Origin: an uncultured Myxococcales bacterium
GTDB lineage: Bacteria; Myxococcota_A; Polyangia; Polyangiales; Polyangiaceae
Assembly: GCA_937872925.1 (NCBI GenBank)
Contig: CALMUT010000316.1
Location: 1 to 64,000 of the forward strand
Direction: 5' to 3'
DNA length: 64,000 nt
A program made the translations under genes and the position numbers. Shown here piece after piece: positions 1 to 8,793 of this stretch (the stretch's first letter is position 1; every line of letters begins with the position of its first letter). The notes beneath the pieces were generated by a model. It was not told the DNA's origin and ran no database searches. It worked only from the letters and a program-made list of their open reading frames with translations.

Positions 1-41
1 TCTTCCACGTTGCTGCTTTGACGCACGCCGCCGAGTTTCAT
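1..41 (-). CDS. N-terminus of a probable YpfJ-like neutral zinc metallopeptidase (partial, runs off left edge)
   Basis: Only the first 13 codons and part of the next are inside the window. They read M-K-L-G-G-V-R-Q-S-S-N-V-E, which resembles the conserved start of the KPN_02809/YpfJ family (M-R/K-W-x-G-R-R-x-S-x-N-V-E-D). The ATG is at 39-41, with a GAGACGG purine stretch just upstream that could act as ribosome binding site. It lies on the same strand as the DUF3160 gene to its right, about 55 bp away. The family call rests on a very short match, so it is tentative; sequence left of base 1 would settle it. Confidence 0.42.
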   Translation of the reverse strand, partial: MKLGGVRQSSNVE

Positions 42-97
42 GCCGTCTCAATAGCGGAGTGCCAGCGCGGCGGCCATGGGCAATGGGCCGTCGCGAT

Positions 98-2482
98 TCA
101 GTGCGGCCTAGGCGGCGCGAGATCCCGTGACTTAGCGGGCGCAACGAAGCTTTGGGTCCAGCCGGGGCGCGCAGGCGTCTCTCCCCCCGCGATCTTCTGT
201 GCCCAGGTATCGTTGGTCATGCGCTCCGCGGGCGGCACCGTGAACTCGTAGTAGCTGTACGCGGGCCCGACATACACCGCGCGGTCGTCCTCGTTGTCGA
301 CGGCGACGATCAGAAACTGCACGTCGCCGACGCCTGCTTCCAGCACGGCCGCCTCCCAAACGTCCGACGGAGGCACGGTGTGCACGTCGGCCACGGTGGG
401 TTTGTACAGAGCCGGGCGTCCGCCGTAGATCAGCGTGGGGTACCAGCCGTCGTACTGTGGCGGGCCGCTGCCGACGCCACGCACGTCGACGGTCTTCTTG
501 AGGAAGAGTTCTTCGTCCTTGGTGAAGGGCTCCGCGCGAAGTTCCTTGTTGGCAAGATTCTCGAGCATGCCAAGCGTCCTGGCAAAGGCTGTGAAGAAGC
601 CCACTTGGCCGTCGCGCTCCCATTTCATCATTTCCGAGATGCCTTTGTCGGAGTGGGATACGTCAGCCGCTCCGAGCAAGCGCGCGGCGGTCGTCGCAAA
701 CCCGGCCAGGCTCGCGTACACCTCCGGATACGGCTCCACAAAGCCTTCCGGGTACTCGCAGCTCAGTGTCGCGGTGTAGGACTGCTTGCCGTAGAGCAAG
801 GTGTCGTGGCGCAACTCGGCCCAGGAACCGAGCTGGGTTTGCAGCTGCTTCTGCTGCCACGCGCGCGAGCGCATGGCTTGTGGAAAGTGCTTCGGTTCCC
901 GCGGAGCGTCGTCCAAGCGCCGCAACGTGGAGAGCCAAATGTCGTAGAGGCTGGCCTGCCAAGCGTCGTCGCTGCGCTCCTCCACCACGCGCCGCGCGGC
1001 CAGAAGGTTTGCGGAGTAGTGGTAGCGATCCAACTCGGGCGCTAACAGGAAGACGGCTTCGTCATTGCCTAGCGCGGCAGCGACGTCCAAGCTCGACGGC
1101 AGCGCACGCAGCTCCTTTTTGCCTTCGGCAACCACAGAGTCGTACACCACCTTCGAAAGCAGAAAGCTGTCGAGCAAGAAGCGTTGCCCAAAGACCTGAA
1201 ATACCAGGGGCAGCTGGGTTTGCCTGGTATCGAGCGGATTGGACTCAAGAGTCTGCGAGCGGATCTGCTGCGCGCGCAATTCACCTTTCTCTATTTCTCC
1301 CAGCACGCGCTTCGCGACGCCGTCGTCGCCGAGACTAGAAAGTTCCGTGACTTTCGCGCGGGACAGTGCCGAGTCCAGCGCAGCGACGCCGACGTTGTCA
1401 GCCCTGCCCACCATGAAATCGATGATGTTGCTCATCGCCTGCAGGCGGTCCAGTTGATCGGCGCGCCGCAACAAGGTCGCGAAGACCAAGGCAGCTCGAC
1501 GCTCGCGTGGCACGTCCACTTCGTAGCCGGATGCCTTGTCCGGCGCCCGAAGATGCCAACCGAGATCGGCGCGTCCCAGCCACATCAGGGTTTGGAAGTA
1601 TCGCTTCAAGCTAGGGTTTTCCGTGTAGTGGCCCCGGGGCTGAAACTGCGAATAGTCCACGGTCCGGTTGCTGCCCCAGATGGCCGTCTGCGGCATGCGC
1701 TGCAGGCTCTTCGCGCGGATCGCGGCGAGCAAGTCGTGCACGACCTTGTCCTGGCCCATGATGGAACTCACGCCGGGCGCGGTATTCTCCAACCCCGCAC
1801 CTGCGAGCAGACTGCGCGCGACGGTCAAACTGAGATCCACGTCCGCGAGCGCCGTCATCAGTGCCTTCGGACCTCCACGCTGTTTCGCTTTCCCGAGTTC
1901 TGCGTGTGTGCCACTGAGTACGTCGTCGATGGTATTCGTGAACAGCCGGATTTCGAGCATCATCAGCGCTTGGTCGTAGGAACGGTGCAGGGCGTGCAAG
2001 ATCGAATCCGTGGTGATGAGCACCGGAAGGTCACGCGTGTAGATGGCGTGGTAGGCGCTGGCCATGCTGTAGCGACGTACGTGATCCACACTGACGAAGC
2101 CCTTCCGCTTGAAGATCGCTTCTTCCTTTGCGTTCAGCTTCAGCGCGCGGGAAACGACGTCGTAGTATCGGATCTGGGTCGGATCGAAATCGAGCTTTGC
2201 TTCCGGCGCGCGCTTTGCGCCGGTTTCTTTCAGCAGGCCCGCGTAGCTCAGGCCCTCGTGCCTGGCCCGGTACGCTTCGAAACGCCGGTTGATGCTCGAG
2301 TTTTCATCGGGCTTTGCCGGCGGAGCGGGCAGCGTGATCTTCTTGTCAGCGTCGGCCTTTGCGGCCTGTTGCGTGCGCGGCGGAGGCAAGCGTGAATCCG
2401 TTGCGCAGGCCGCGAAGCACAGCGCCAGCAGCACTGCGCTGAGGTGTTTCCACGCCGCTGGCGAGCGTCGTTCCATTTGCAT
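98..2482 (-). CDS. DUF3160 family lipoprotein
   Basis: A 794-residue exported protein of unknown biochemical role. The start chosen is the ATG at 2482 because it gives a clean lipoprotein signal (basic n-region, hydrophobic core, lipobox F-A-A-C with Cys at about residue 26). The longer frame to 2602 would overlap the upstream CAP gene, which ends at 2511. After a short linker the protein matches the large helical DUF3160 family known from myxobacteria and clostridia (motifs such as VLITTDSILHALH, RGHYT and QSYTATLSCEYPEGFVEPYP). The C-terminus has a small beta-rich segment (DNEDDRAVYVGPAYSYYEF). The upstream neighbour on the same strand is the CAP lipoprotein, 28 bp away, so the two may be co-transcribed. 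Family membership is confident; function is unknown. Confidence 0.85.
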   Translation of the reverse strand: MQMERRSPAAWKHLSAVLLALCFAACATDSRLPPPRTQQAAKADADKKITLPAPPAKPDENSSINRRFEAYRARHEGLSYAGLLKETGAKRAPEAKLDFDPTQIRYYDVVSRALKLNAKEEAIFKRKGFVSVDHVRRYSMASAYHAIYTRDLPVLITTDSILHALHRSYDQALMMLEIRLFTNTIDDVLSGTHAELGKAKQRGGPKALMTALADVDLSLTVARSLLAGAGLENTAPGVSSIMGQDKVVHDLLAAIRAKSLQRMPQTAIWGSNRTVDYSQFQPRGHYTENPSLKRYFQTLMWLGRADLGWHLRAPDKASGYEVDVPRERRAALVFATLLRRADQLDRLQAMSNIIDFMVGRADNVGVAALDSALSRAKVTELSSLGDDGVAKRVLGEIEKGELRAQQIRSQTLESNPLDTRQTQLPLVFQVFGQRFLLDSFLLSKVVYDSVVAEGKKELRALPSSLDVAAALGNDEAVFLLAPELDRYHYSANLLAARRVVEERSDDAWQASLYDIWLSTLRRLDDAPREPKHFPQAMRSRAWQQKQLQTQLGSWAELRHDTLLYGKQSYTATLSCEYPEGFVEPYPEVYASLAGFATTAARLLGAADVSHSDKGISEMMKWERDGQVGFFTAFARTLGMLENLANKELRAEPFTKDEELFLKKTVDVRGVGSGPPQYDGWYPTLIYGGRPALYKPTVADVHTVPPSDVWEAAVLEAGVGDVQFLIVAVDNEDDRAVYVGPAYSYYEFTVPPAERMTNDTWAQKIAGGETPARPGWTQSFVAPAKSRDLAPPRPH

Positions 2483-2510
2483 CCGATCCAGTCCCACCCC
2501 GACCCGCGCT

Positions 2511-3209
2511 TCAGAACGGCTTGCCGCCGTTGTTTCCGCCAGGGGAGTAGTTGCACACAATCGCGTTGCCAAACTTGAGGCCGGCGCACTTGGACAGGCC
2601 ACAGCCGAGCTTGGTGGACTTCGCCCACATTACTTGCGTGTAGTGGCCGCAAGCTTTGCCGCTGGCACAGCTGCCGCTGGCGTAGTCGTACCACTGCTCT
2701 TCACTCATCCAAGACGACACCGCACCTTGGGGCGTCGCAGTGCCACTCGCACCGTAGATGTTTTCACCCACGTAGCCGGGGTAGTTGTCGCTGCGCCCTT
2801 CGTTGTGATCGATCAGACCGGTCGGCGCCTTGTTGTCCACGCAGGCGTCGGCCCACGCCTGCGCCACTGCCGCCAGCGCCGGATCCCAGACCAGCGGCGA
2901 CACGCCTTCGGCGGCGCGGGCGTCGTTGTGCAGCTTGGTGATGCCGGCCAGCCCCGGCGGCTCGCCCGCGCCGACGTTGCCACCGCCTCCAGAGCTGGTG
3001 CCACCGCTGGCCGCGCCGCCTTGTCCGCCGGCGCCAGTGCCGCCGGTCGCGGTTGACGCGCCGCTACCACCCGTTCCGGTTGTCGCCCCCGTTCCGGTTG
3101 TCGCGGCACCGCCGTCTGTGGTTCCCCCGCTGTCGTCTCCGCTGCACGCCAGGGTCAGCGGTGCCAAAAGGCAACTCAGTGAAAACAATGACAAGAAGCA
3201 ATGGCGCAT
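2511..3209 (-). CDS. CAP/SCP (PR-1-like) domain lipoprotein
   Basis: A 232-residue secreted lipoprotein. The ATG at 3209 gives a signal peptide ending in L-T-L-A-C (Cys22). The longer frame to 3434 only adds non-conserved residues overlapping the divergent gene. Residues about 23-75 are a low-complexity G/T/S linker. Residues about 80-232 are a CAP domain, with the opening LHNDARAAEGVSPLVWDP, the signature HYTQVMWAKSTKLGCG and the closing CNYSPGGN. CAP proteins are extracellular and bind lipids or, in some bacteria, act as putative proteases; the role here is unknown. It is divergent from the beta-propeller gene starting at 3300, with 90 bp between the starts. Confidence 0.88.
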   Translation of the reverse strand: MRHCFLSLFSLSCLLAPLTLACSGDDSGGTTDGGAATTGTGATTGTGGSGASTATGGTGAGGQGGAASGGTSSGGGGNVGAGEPPGLAGITKLHNDARAAEGVSPLVWDPALAAVAQAWADACVDNKAPTGLIDHNEGRSDNYPGYVGENIYGASGTATPQGAVSSWMSEEQWYDYASGSCASGKACGHYTQVMWAKSTKLGCGLSKCAGLKFGNAIVCNYSPGGNNGGKPF

Positions 3210-3299
3210 CGTGGGCACTCCTGGCAGATCGTGCCTCCAGCTTACCACCCTGGCGCAGGTCACAGTGCGGCACGCAGGTTGCACACCCGCGCGCATCCC

Positions 3300-4643
3300 A
3301 TGGCACACGCACACACAACTACATACCTCGCCCTCGGGATCGTCGCGTGTTTCGCGGGCGTTGGCTGCGGCTCGCGCAGCATTGGCAGCGACTACTCGGA
3401 GGCAGGCGGGGCGAACCAGTCGCGGGTGTGCCACTTGGAGTCCAATTGGGAGCGGCGCTTCTCCGGCGAGCCGGGACTACTGCTGGATCAGGGCGTGCTG
3501 GGGCCCGAAGGTCCGGTGCTGGCCGGGCGTCACTTCCAGGACTTCGCGGAAAGCACGGCGGTGCTGGGTTTTTCGCTTTCTGGAGCGGAGCGCTTCCGGC
3601 GCCGTCTCGATGGCCGCTCGCCCAAGCTCGCACAAGTCGCCCACGGCACCGCGTTGGCGCGTTCGCTCAAGAACGACCTCGTCGTCTCCCTGCACGCAGC
3701 CGACGGAAGCACGTCCGCCGAGGCGCATCTCGGATCCGAGGACGAAGACTCCGCGCATGTTGTCGCCCCTGCAGCAGACGGGTTCCTCGTTGTTAGTACC
3801 GCTGCGCATTACCCGAGTTCGCTCGGCGACGTGCAGGCCACGCGCTTCAGTGCCAACGGAAGTCATCTCTGGCAGCAGACCTGGAAGACTCAGCAGAAGC
3901 TCGAGCTGCGAGTGATCGGCGCATTCGCCGACGCCAAGGGCAACGCGGTGGTCGCCATCCATCGTTGGCTCAATGGTGGCCACGGCCCAGTATGGCTGGT
4001 CGCTCTGCATCCGAATGGGCATATGCGCTGGCAGTACACGGACTCAGTGCATCTCACCCGCGGCGCCGTACAGGTACTCTTGCAAACGAGCAGTGGCGGC
4101 GCCGTGGTGGTTGGTTCTATCGATGATGGCTCCGGAGTGGCGGGCGGACCGGCGCGTGCGCTGCATCTGAACGCGTCGGGCGACGTCGTCTGGGCGCGCT
4201 CCTTCGACGACGGTTCCGGGAACCAACAGCTCGTCAGCGACGGCATTCAGCTGTCCGACGGGAGCTTCGCGTTCATTGGCTACTCCGCAAATTCCGCCCA
4301 GGGTCGACTCTGGCGAGTGCGCGCGGACGGCACTGTTGCCTGGGCGCGGGACTATGCGGAAGTTGGCGCCGGGCTGGCGAAGGTCCGCGCCCTGCCGGGC
4401 GGTGGATTCGTGGTGGGCGCCGCGCGCTGGTCCCTCACGAGCGAAGACCTGTACGAAGTGGTGCAGCTCGACGCAGAGGGCGAAATCCTTCGCCGCCACC
4501 GCGCCGACGGCGAAGGCGTGGCGCAGCTCGGCGCACTGGACGTCGACGCTGCCGGCCGCGTGCTGGCTGTCGGCTGGTGGTCCAAGGATCAGGCACGGCA
4601 GAGCCACGTCATGCTGCTCAGCGAAGTTTGCAGCGTGGACTAG
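3300..4643 (+). CDS. Beta-propeller (PQQ/delta-60-like repeat) lipoprotein
   Basis: A 447-residue probable lipoprotein. The ATG at 3300 gives a signal peptide ending in G-V-G-C; the longer frame from 3201 would overlap the divergent CAP gene. The body is made of repeated units of roughly 45-50 residues of the type G-G-x-V-V-G, W-A-R-(S/D), with W-x-x-x-x-x-G-x-V and D-A-x-G-x repeats. This is typical of beta-propellers that carry myxobacterial sequence-variable surface domains. No catalytic residues are recognisable, so a binding or structural role on the cell surface is likely. It ends one base before the stop of the convergent vWA gene at 4645. Confidence 0.75.
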   Translation: MAHAHTTTYLALGIVACFAGVGCGSRSIGSDYSEAGGANQSRVCHLESNWERRFSGEPGLLLDQGVLGPEGPVLAGRHFQDFAESTAVLGFSLSGAERFRRRLDGRSPKLAQVAHGTALARSLKNDLVVSLHAADGSTSAEAHLGSEDEDSAHVVAPAADGFLVVSTAAHYPSSLGDVQATRFSANGSHLWQQTWKTQQKLELRVIGAFADAKGNAVVAIHRWLNGGHGPVWLVALHPNGHMRWQYTDSVHLTRGAVQVLLQTSSGGAVVVGSIDDGSGVAGGPARALHLNASGDVVWARSFDDGSGNQQLVSDGIQLSDGSFAFIGYSANSAQGRLWRVRADGTVAWARDYAEVGAGLAKVRALPGGGFVVGAARWSLTSEDLYEVVQLDAEGEILRRHRADGEGVAQLGALDVDAAGRVLAVGWWSKDQARQSHVMLLSEVCSVD

Positions 4644-4644
4644 C

Positions 4645-5766
4645 TCAGCGCACCACGACGGTGTCGCAGCCGAGCAGGATGTCGAGCTTGCCCGTGCCGA
4701 AGCCCGTGCAGCTCTTGGGGCAGATCATGATGCGCGTCGGATTGGTGGGGTCGTCGTAGTACCAGCCGTCATTGACCTGGTTGCAATCCGCGGCGCTCTT
4801 GACCCAACCCAGAAGACGCTTCTGGCCGTTCGGATCGGTGAACTCGACGTTGATCTTTCCAATCACGGCGCTCCCGCCGTCCTCCGGCGTCGGGATCGGG
4901 TAGTCACACGCCAGGGGCGCCGTGGCTACCGCCAGCAATGCGGCCTGCAGCTCCGCCGCTGCATTAGTGCTGGTGTCGCTGACGATGAGCGCTTCGCGGG
5001 TGCCGCCTGCTTTGGCGACGTTGTTCAGATTCCACAGCGAGCCAATGCCGATGACGAAGGTAAACACCCGCGGCGTGCCGCTCAGCGCTGCCGTCGCCAA
5101 GTCGGCAAGACCCTGCGTGGATTGCGGCTGGCACTCGCTCGGATAGCCATCCGTCGCCAGCACGACGATGGTCGTGCGCTCGGGATGCGCCGTGGCCCAG
5201 GTCTTTGCGTACTGCAGCGCGCCTTCTAGCGCTGGGCCTGTCGGGGTGAAGCTTTGCGGTCCATGTTTGCTGAGGGACGCCTGCATCGCCGCCTGCGCGC
5301 CGGGCAGCGCCGTGATCGGTACGTCGGGGGTTGCGTACTGTGCAACGTTACATGCGGCAGCGCCGGTGCCGAGGCCGAAGTACTGGATGCCGACGCCAAT
5401 GCCGCTCGCCGCCGGCGACGCAACAAAGTCCGAAATTGCGCCGGTGATTGCCGACCACAGCGTCTTGCCGTCCGGGAGCTTGTTGTTCATCGACGTCGAC
5501 TGGTCGAGCATGATGTACAGGTCTACCGGCGCTGGCTTTGCGGCGTAGGAGTCTGCAGCGCACACATCCGCATCGCCAAGGCCGCCGCCACCGGTACCCG
5601 AGAACGCTCCAATCCCACCGTCCGTGCCGACGCTGCCGCCTTTGGCGCCAGTTCCGCCGTTGCCGCCCAGCGCCACTTGGTTGCCGTCGTCGGCGGAGTC
5701 GCCGCAAGCGGCCAGCGCGAGACCAGCGCCGAGCACGCACAGCAAGGCACAGCTACGAAACGTCAT
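4645..5766 (-). CDS. von Willebrand factor A domain lipoprotein (second of a tandem pair)
   Basis: A 373-residue lipoprotein with signal peptide and lipobox (L-A-L-A-A-C), then a Gly-rich linker and a vWA domain at about residues 80-275. The metal-ion-dependent adhesion site is intact (D-Q-S-T-S within LYIMLDQSTSM). The C-terminal segment (WYYDDPTNPTRIMICPKSC) recurs in the upstream paralogue. The ATG at 5766 overlaps the end of that paralogue by 4 bp (ATGA), so the two are translationally coupled. vWA domains bind protein ligands through Mg2+; in myxobacteria such lipoproteins are abundant but mostly uncharacterised. Confidence 0.87.
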   Translation of the reverse strand: MTFRSCALLCVLGAGLALAACGDSADDGNQVALGGNGGTGAKGGSVGTDGGIGAFSGTGGGGLGDADVCAADSYAAKPAPVDLYIMLDQSTSMNNKLPDGKTLWSAITGAISDFVASPAASGIGVGIQYFGLGTGAAACNVAQYATPDVPITALPGAQAAMQASLSKHGPQSFTPTGPALEGALQYAKTWATAHPERTTIVVLATDGYPSECQPQSTQGLADLATAALSGTPRVFTFVIGIGSLWNLNNVAKAGGTREALIVSDTSTNAAAELQAALLAVATAPLACDYPIPTPEDGGSAVIGKINVEFTDPNGQKRLLGWVKSAADCNQVNDGWYYDDPTNPTRIMICPKSCTGFGTGKLDILLGCDTVVVR

Positions 5767-6881
5767 GATGGCGGCGTCGACTTGCAGCCCAAGATCAGAT
5801 CGATGCGACCACTGGTGTCTTGCTTGACGGAGTTGCATGCGTCGGGGCAGAGCAAGATGCGCGTCGGGTTGATGGGGTCGTCGTAGTACCAGCCCCAGGG
5901 CACACACGCCGCCAAGTTGTCGACCTTGTACACCGGCTGCTTGCCGCCAGAGCTTGGCGTGAACTCCACGTTCACCTTGTCCGGGTCGAGCGTGCTGCCG
6001 TTGTCTGGCTTGGGGATCTCGAACTCGCAGGCCAGCGCGCTACCGGTGATCGCTTGCAGTGCCGCGATGAACGCTTGCGTGCCGCCTGTGGCGTTGAACG
6101 CTTTGCTCGTGCCGCCCGCCTGCGCGATGGCGTCGAGCAAGCCGAAGTCCGCCCCCTGCATGCCCATGGTGTAGGTGAGGATCGACGGCGTGCCGTTGAA
6201 GGCCGCGGCGGCGATCCCAGTCAGCGTTGACGTTCCGAGATTGCAGCGAGTGGGCAGACCGTCCGTGACCAGCAGCCCGACGACCTTTTCGCCGGGGTTC
6301 TGCGTCGCGTATTGAGTCGTGAACTTCGTGAGCCCAAGCAACGCGCCTTGAGTGGGCGTGTTGCCGTTCGGGTTGATGCTCGCCAGCCAGCTCTGCACCT
6401 GGGGCGCGGTCGTGGGCACCAACCCCATGGGGATCGCCGGCGTGTCGTAGACGGAGCCGTTGCACGGTCCATCCCCCGACCAACTCTGCAGTGCGATCTT
6501 CGTTGCCACCAAACTCTGGTCGCCGGCGAAGGCGTTGAGGGCGCTCACAGCCTGCGACCACTTGGGGCTGCCGAAGTTGGTCATGCTCGCGCTCTTGTCG
6601 AGCAGGATGTACATCGACAGCGGGATCAGCTCGGCTTGTTTGGTCTCGCCCACGCAGGCGCTATCGGCCGTGAGCGCGCCGTCACCGCTGCCGCCGGCGT
6701 CGATCAAGATCGTGCCGCCGCCGTCCCCGGCGCCGCTACCGGCCCCGTTGCCCCCGCTGCCGATGGGACGCTCAAAAGCCAAATCTTCTTCGCCCGCATC
6801 CGCCGAGCATCCCGCCAGCCGGATCGCCAGCAGCGAGAGCGAGAAGATCGACAGGCGGACCCCAAGTCTCCGAAAGCGCAT
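5763..6881 (-). CDS. von Willebrand factor A domain lipoprotein (first of a tandem pair)
   Basis: A 372-residue lipoprotein starting at ATG 6881, with signal peptide ending I-R-L-A-G-C. A short linker precedes a vWA domain whose MIDAS motif reads D-K-S-A-S (within YILLDKSASM). The rest, including the region around NVEFTPSSGGKQPVYK and the C-terminal WYYDDPINPTRILLCPDAC, parallels the downstream gene closely, so the pair arose by tandem duplication. The two genes overlap by 4 bp and form an operon. The first vWA motif and the Cys-containing tail are both intact, so neither copy looks decayed. The ligand is unknown. Confidence 0.87.
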   Translation of the reverse strand: MRFRRLGVRLSIFSLSLLAIRLAGCSADAGEEDLAFERPIGSGGNGAGSGAGDGGGTILIDAGGSGDGALTADSACVGETKQAELIPLSMYILLDKSASMTNFGSPKWSQAVSALNAFAGDQSLVATKIALQSWSGDGPCNGSVYDTPAIPMGLVPTTAPQVQSWLASINPNGNTPTQGALLGLTKFTTQYATQNPGEKVVGLLVTDGLPTRCNLGTSTLTGIAAAAFNGTPSILTYTMGMQGADFGLLDAIAQAGGTSKAFNATGGTQAFIAALQAITGSALACEFEIPKPDNGSTLDPDKVNVEFTPSSGGKQPVYKVDNLAACVPWGWYYDDPINPTRILLCPDACNSVKQDTSGRIDLILGCKSTPPS

Positions 6882-7069
6882 TCCTCATTCTGGAGCAAGA
6901 GTCACGCCATGTCCCGTGGGAGTCCTGGTGGCGTGGGCATAGGCCACAATTTCCAATAGATGCGAGGATTTAGCGCCGCGGTCGCTCAGGCACCGGGTGC
7001 ACAAGTTCGACCCTACTGTCCGGCGTCTGGACGCGGCGTCGGACCATTCCGGACGCGCTAGACTGCGGC

Positions 7070-7792
7070 ATGTTTCGCAAGGTTCTCGGTTGCCTCATCC
7101 CAGCGGCATTGTGTCTGAGCTGCTCCGCCGACGATGCGGGCGTTGCCAACAACAATCCGGCCACGGGCGGCGCGTCTTCGGGTGGGAGCGCTGGATCCAG
7201 CAGCGGAGGTGCGAGCGGTAGCGGCGGTGCGGGCGGTGGCGTCAGCGGTTCCGCAGGTACTGGAGGCGGCATCGCCTTCGACGGTAGCGCGCAGGTTCCG
7301 GTGCGTTCTCTGGTCGCGCTCGAAAGCATTAGTTTTCACGAGCGCACCGGCGGCACCGCGCCTACCGCCTACACCTTCTTGGTCAATGGTCCGGAGCTCA
7401 CCGTGCGCCTGACGGATCCGATGACCGACACCAGCCACGACATTCCGGGCGCCACCAGCGAATTCTACGATGTCTACTATTCGAATGAAGACGGTAGCTT
7501 CAACATCGACGGCAGCTACTTGACCATTTCCGGTGTCTTCGCCCAGGCGCTACCCGCGGGCGGCGGCCTGAACCTGGCGGAAATCGGTTTGAACTTTTCC
7601 GACAAAACAGTGGAGTACGGGAACTACGTTGCGAGCTTCGTGGCGCTCGGCGACAACGCCGTGCCTGCCAACGTGGGCAACTGCATCGACGGTGATCTGC
7701 AGACCCACACCACCATGGGCAACACCGTTGGCGCTACGGAGCGCCTACGCTTGACCTTGGGTTTCAACTCGACGTCCGGTCCGCCGAAGTAG
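7070..7792 (+). CDS. Hypothetical Gly-linker lipoprotein
   Basis: A 240-residue protein with a clear lipoprotein signal (L-C-L-S-C at about residues 15-19) and a 45-residue linker of the G-A-S-S-G-G-S type. It then has a roughly 165-residue beta-rich domain with no recognised family. The domain has only one Cys (in NCIDGDLQTHTT) and no obvious metal or catalytic motif. It is divergent from the vWA operon (188 bp between starts) and convergent with the selenoprotein gene. It is probably a surface or periplasmic protein of this lineage. The call is confident as a gene, not as to function. Confidence 0.8.
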   Translation: MFRKVLGCLIPAALCLSCSADDAGVANNNPATGGASSGGSAGSSSGGASGSGGAGGGVSGSAGTGGGIAFDGSAQVPVRSLVALESISFHERTGGTAPTAYTFLVNGPELTVRLTDPMTDTSHDIPGATSEFYDVYYSNEDGSFNIDGSYLTISGVFAQALPAGGGLNLAEIGLNFSDKTVEYGNYVASFVALGDNAVPANVGNCIDGDLQTHTTMGNTVGATERLRLTLGFNSTSGPPK

Positions 7793-7877
7793 GCTGTATT
7801 GTGCCGTGGACTCCCGGCGTTCAATGCCTAGCTCGCGATACTTTGCACACGTCTGCTTTCAAAAGCTGGAAGCGCGC

Positions 7878-8765
7878 TCACACTTCGTCAGGGATCTCGC
7901 CGGCATAGAGCCTCGGCAGCAGCCACGGTTTGCGAGCGAGCAGCTGCGCAATGGGTGGATGCACGTCGCTGCCTTTTCGGGCCTGGGCTGGGGACTCGGG
8001 CCACACGAAGGGCAGCTCGACGTAGCTGCCGGGTGTCTCGGCGCGGTCCAGCATTTCCAACAGCGATTGTAGTACCAAGCGCTGGCCGTCTGCATCTCCA
8101 GGCCGGCCTAGAGGGCGTGACATGGGATACGCGATCCCCGCGAGCCGAGGCACTCCGACTGCGCGCGTGAAGTCGGGAATCATCGATAGCGACACGGACG
8201 GAATGCCTTGCGCTTCGATCACCCGCTGCACCAGTCCCACGGACCGGCAGCAATAGGGTCAAACAGGCACCAGCGCTGCCGCGTCCACACCCCGCTGCTT
8301 CATCTCGCGCGCGATGGCAGGCGCGGTCTCCTGTTCCAGTACGTAAGGCTGCAACTGATACCCCATGATCGAGTAGTGGGTGTCAGCTGCCTGGCCGACG
8401 ACTCCGGCGACGGCAAGTTCTGCGAGGCGGCGCATGGGGAGCACGACGTCGAGGTCCTGCTGTCCAAATCGCCGGTCAATGTGTAGATGATGGAGGCTGA
8501 CGTCGCCTTCAGTCGCGCCTACGGGAATGGTCCGATACGTAGGATCCCCCCACCACGGATTCTTGCGCTCGCCCTCTTCGTCAAAGGGCTCGTCATCACC
8601 GCACACCACGCCTGCCGTCGTGACCAAGGCAACCGTGCATCCGGCGAGTGGCTTCGTCATTGCTGCCCAAGGAATGGGGCGCTCATTGCCCGCCTCACGG
8701 GCGACCCAAGCCTTGATGATCTGGCGCGTGGCAAAATCGAGAAAGCGGTATGAGTCGATGCTCAT
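7878..8765 (-). CDS. GrdB-like (glycine/sarcosine/betaine reductase selenoprotein B family) selenoprotein; in-frame TGA read as selenocysteine
   Basis: Seen: two reading frames that look separate (8768 down to 8259, and 8240 down to 7878) are in the same frame and are joined by a single TGA at 8259-8261. Read through, they give a 295-residue protein with Sec at residue 169 in the motif V-P-V-U-P-Y-C, a U-x-x-C redox motif. The N-terminal half has family hallmarks: IPW near residue 33, VALVTTAGV, PYRTIPV-like TYRTIPVGATEGDVS, HLHIDRR, VVLPMRRLAEL and HYSIMGYQ. The half after the TGA continues with the conserved CRSVGLVQRVIEAQGIPSVS. Known: this family carries Sec at exactly this place. The ATG at 8765 is chosen; TTG at 8768 is the alternative. 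The selenocysteine machinery is not in the window. The substrate is unknown, and members outside glycine reductase complexes are thought to be thiol-redox enzymes. Confidence 0.87.
8224..8252 (-). promoter_or_regulatory. Bacterial SECIS-like hairpin downstream of the recoded TGA
   Basis: On the mRNA strand the bases after the TGA fold into a stem of CTGC then CGGTCC (8250-8241), a tri-loop GTG (8240-8238), and GGACTG (8237-8232). A two-base bulge GT and GCAG (8229-8226) follow. The pairs 8251-8225 and a wobble at 8252-8224 extend the stem at its base. The loop begins 18 bases after the TGA and its first base is G. Loop distance, a G at the loop start and an upper stem within the coding region all fit bacterial SECIS elements recognised by SelB. 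One pair in the upper stem is a G-U wobble. Confidence 0.72.
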
Positions 8766-8775
8766 CAAACTCTTG

Positions 8776-8793
8776 ACCGGTGATTGGTCCGGT
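8776..8793. promoter_or_regulatory. Inverted repeat ACCGG-N8-CCGGT upstream of the selenoprotein gene
   Basis: A perfect 5-bp inverted repeat with an 8-bp spacer lies 11 bp upstream of the selenoprotein start. It could be an operator for that gene or a 5' leader hairpin. Short GC-rich palindromes occur by chance in this DNA, so confidence is low. Confidence 0.22.

Noticed and set aside
8259-8261. The TGA as a normal stop with a pseudogene or two separate genes
   Set aside because: Same frame, no indel, family alignment continues across it with Sec at the known position, and a SECIS-like hairpin follows.
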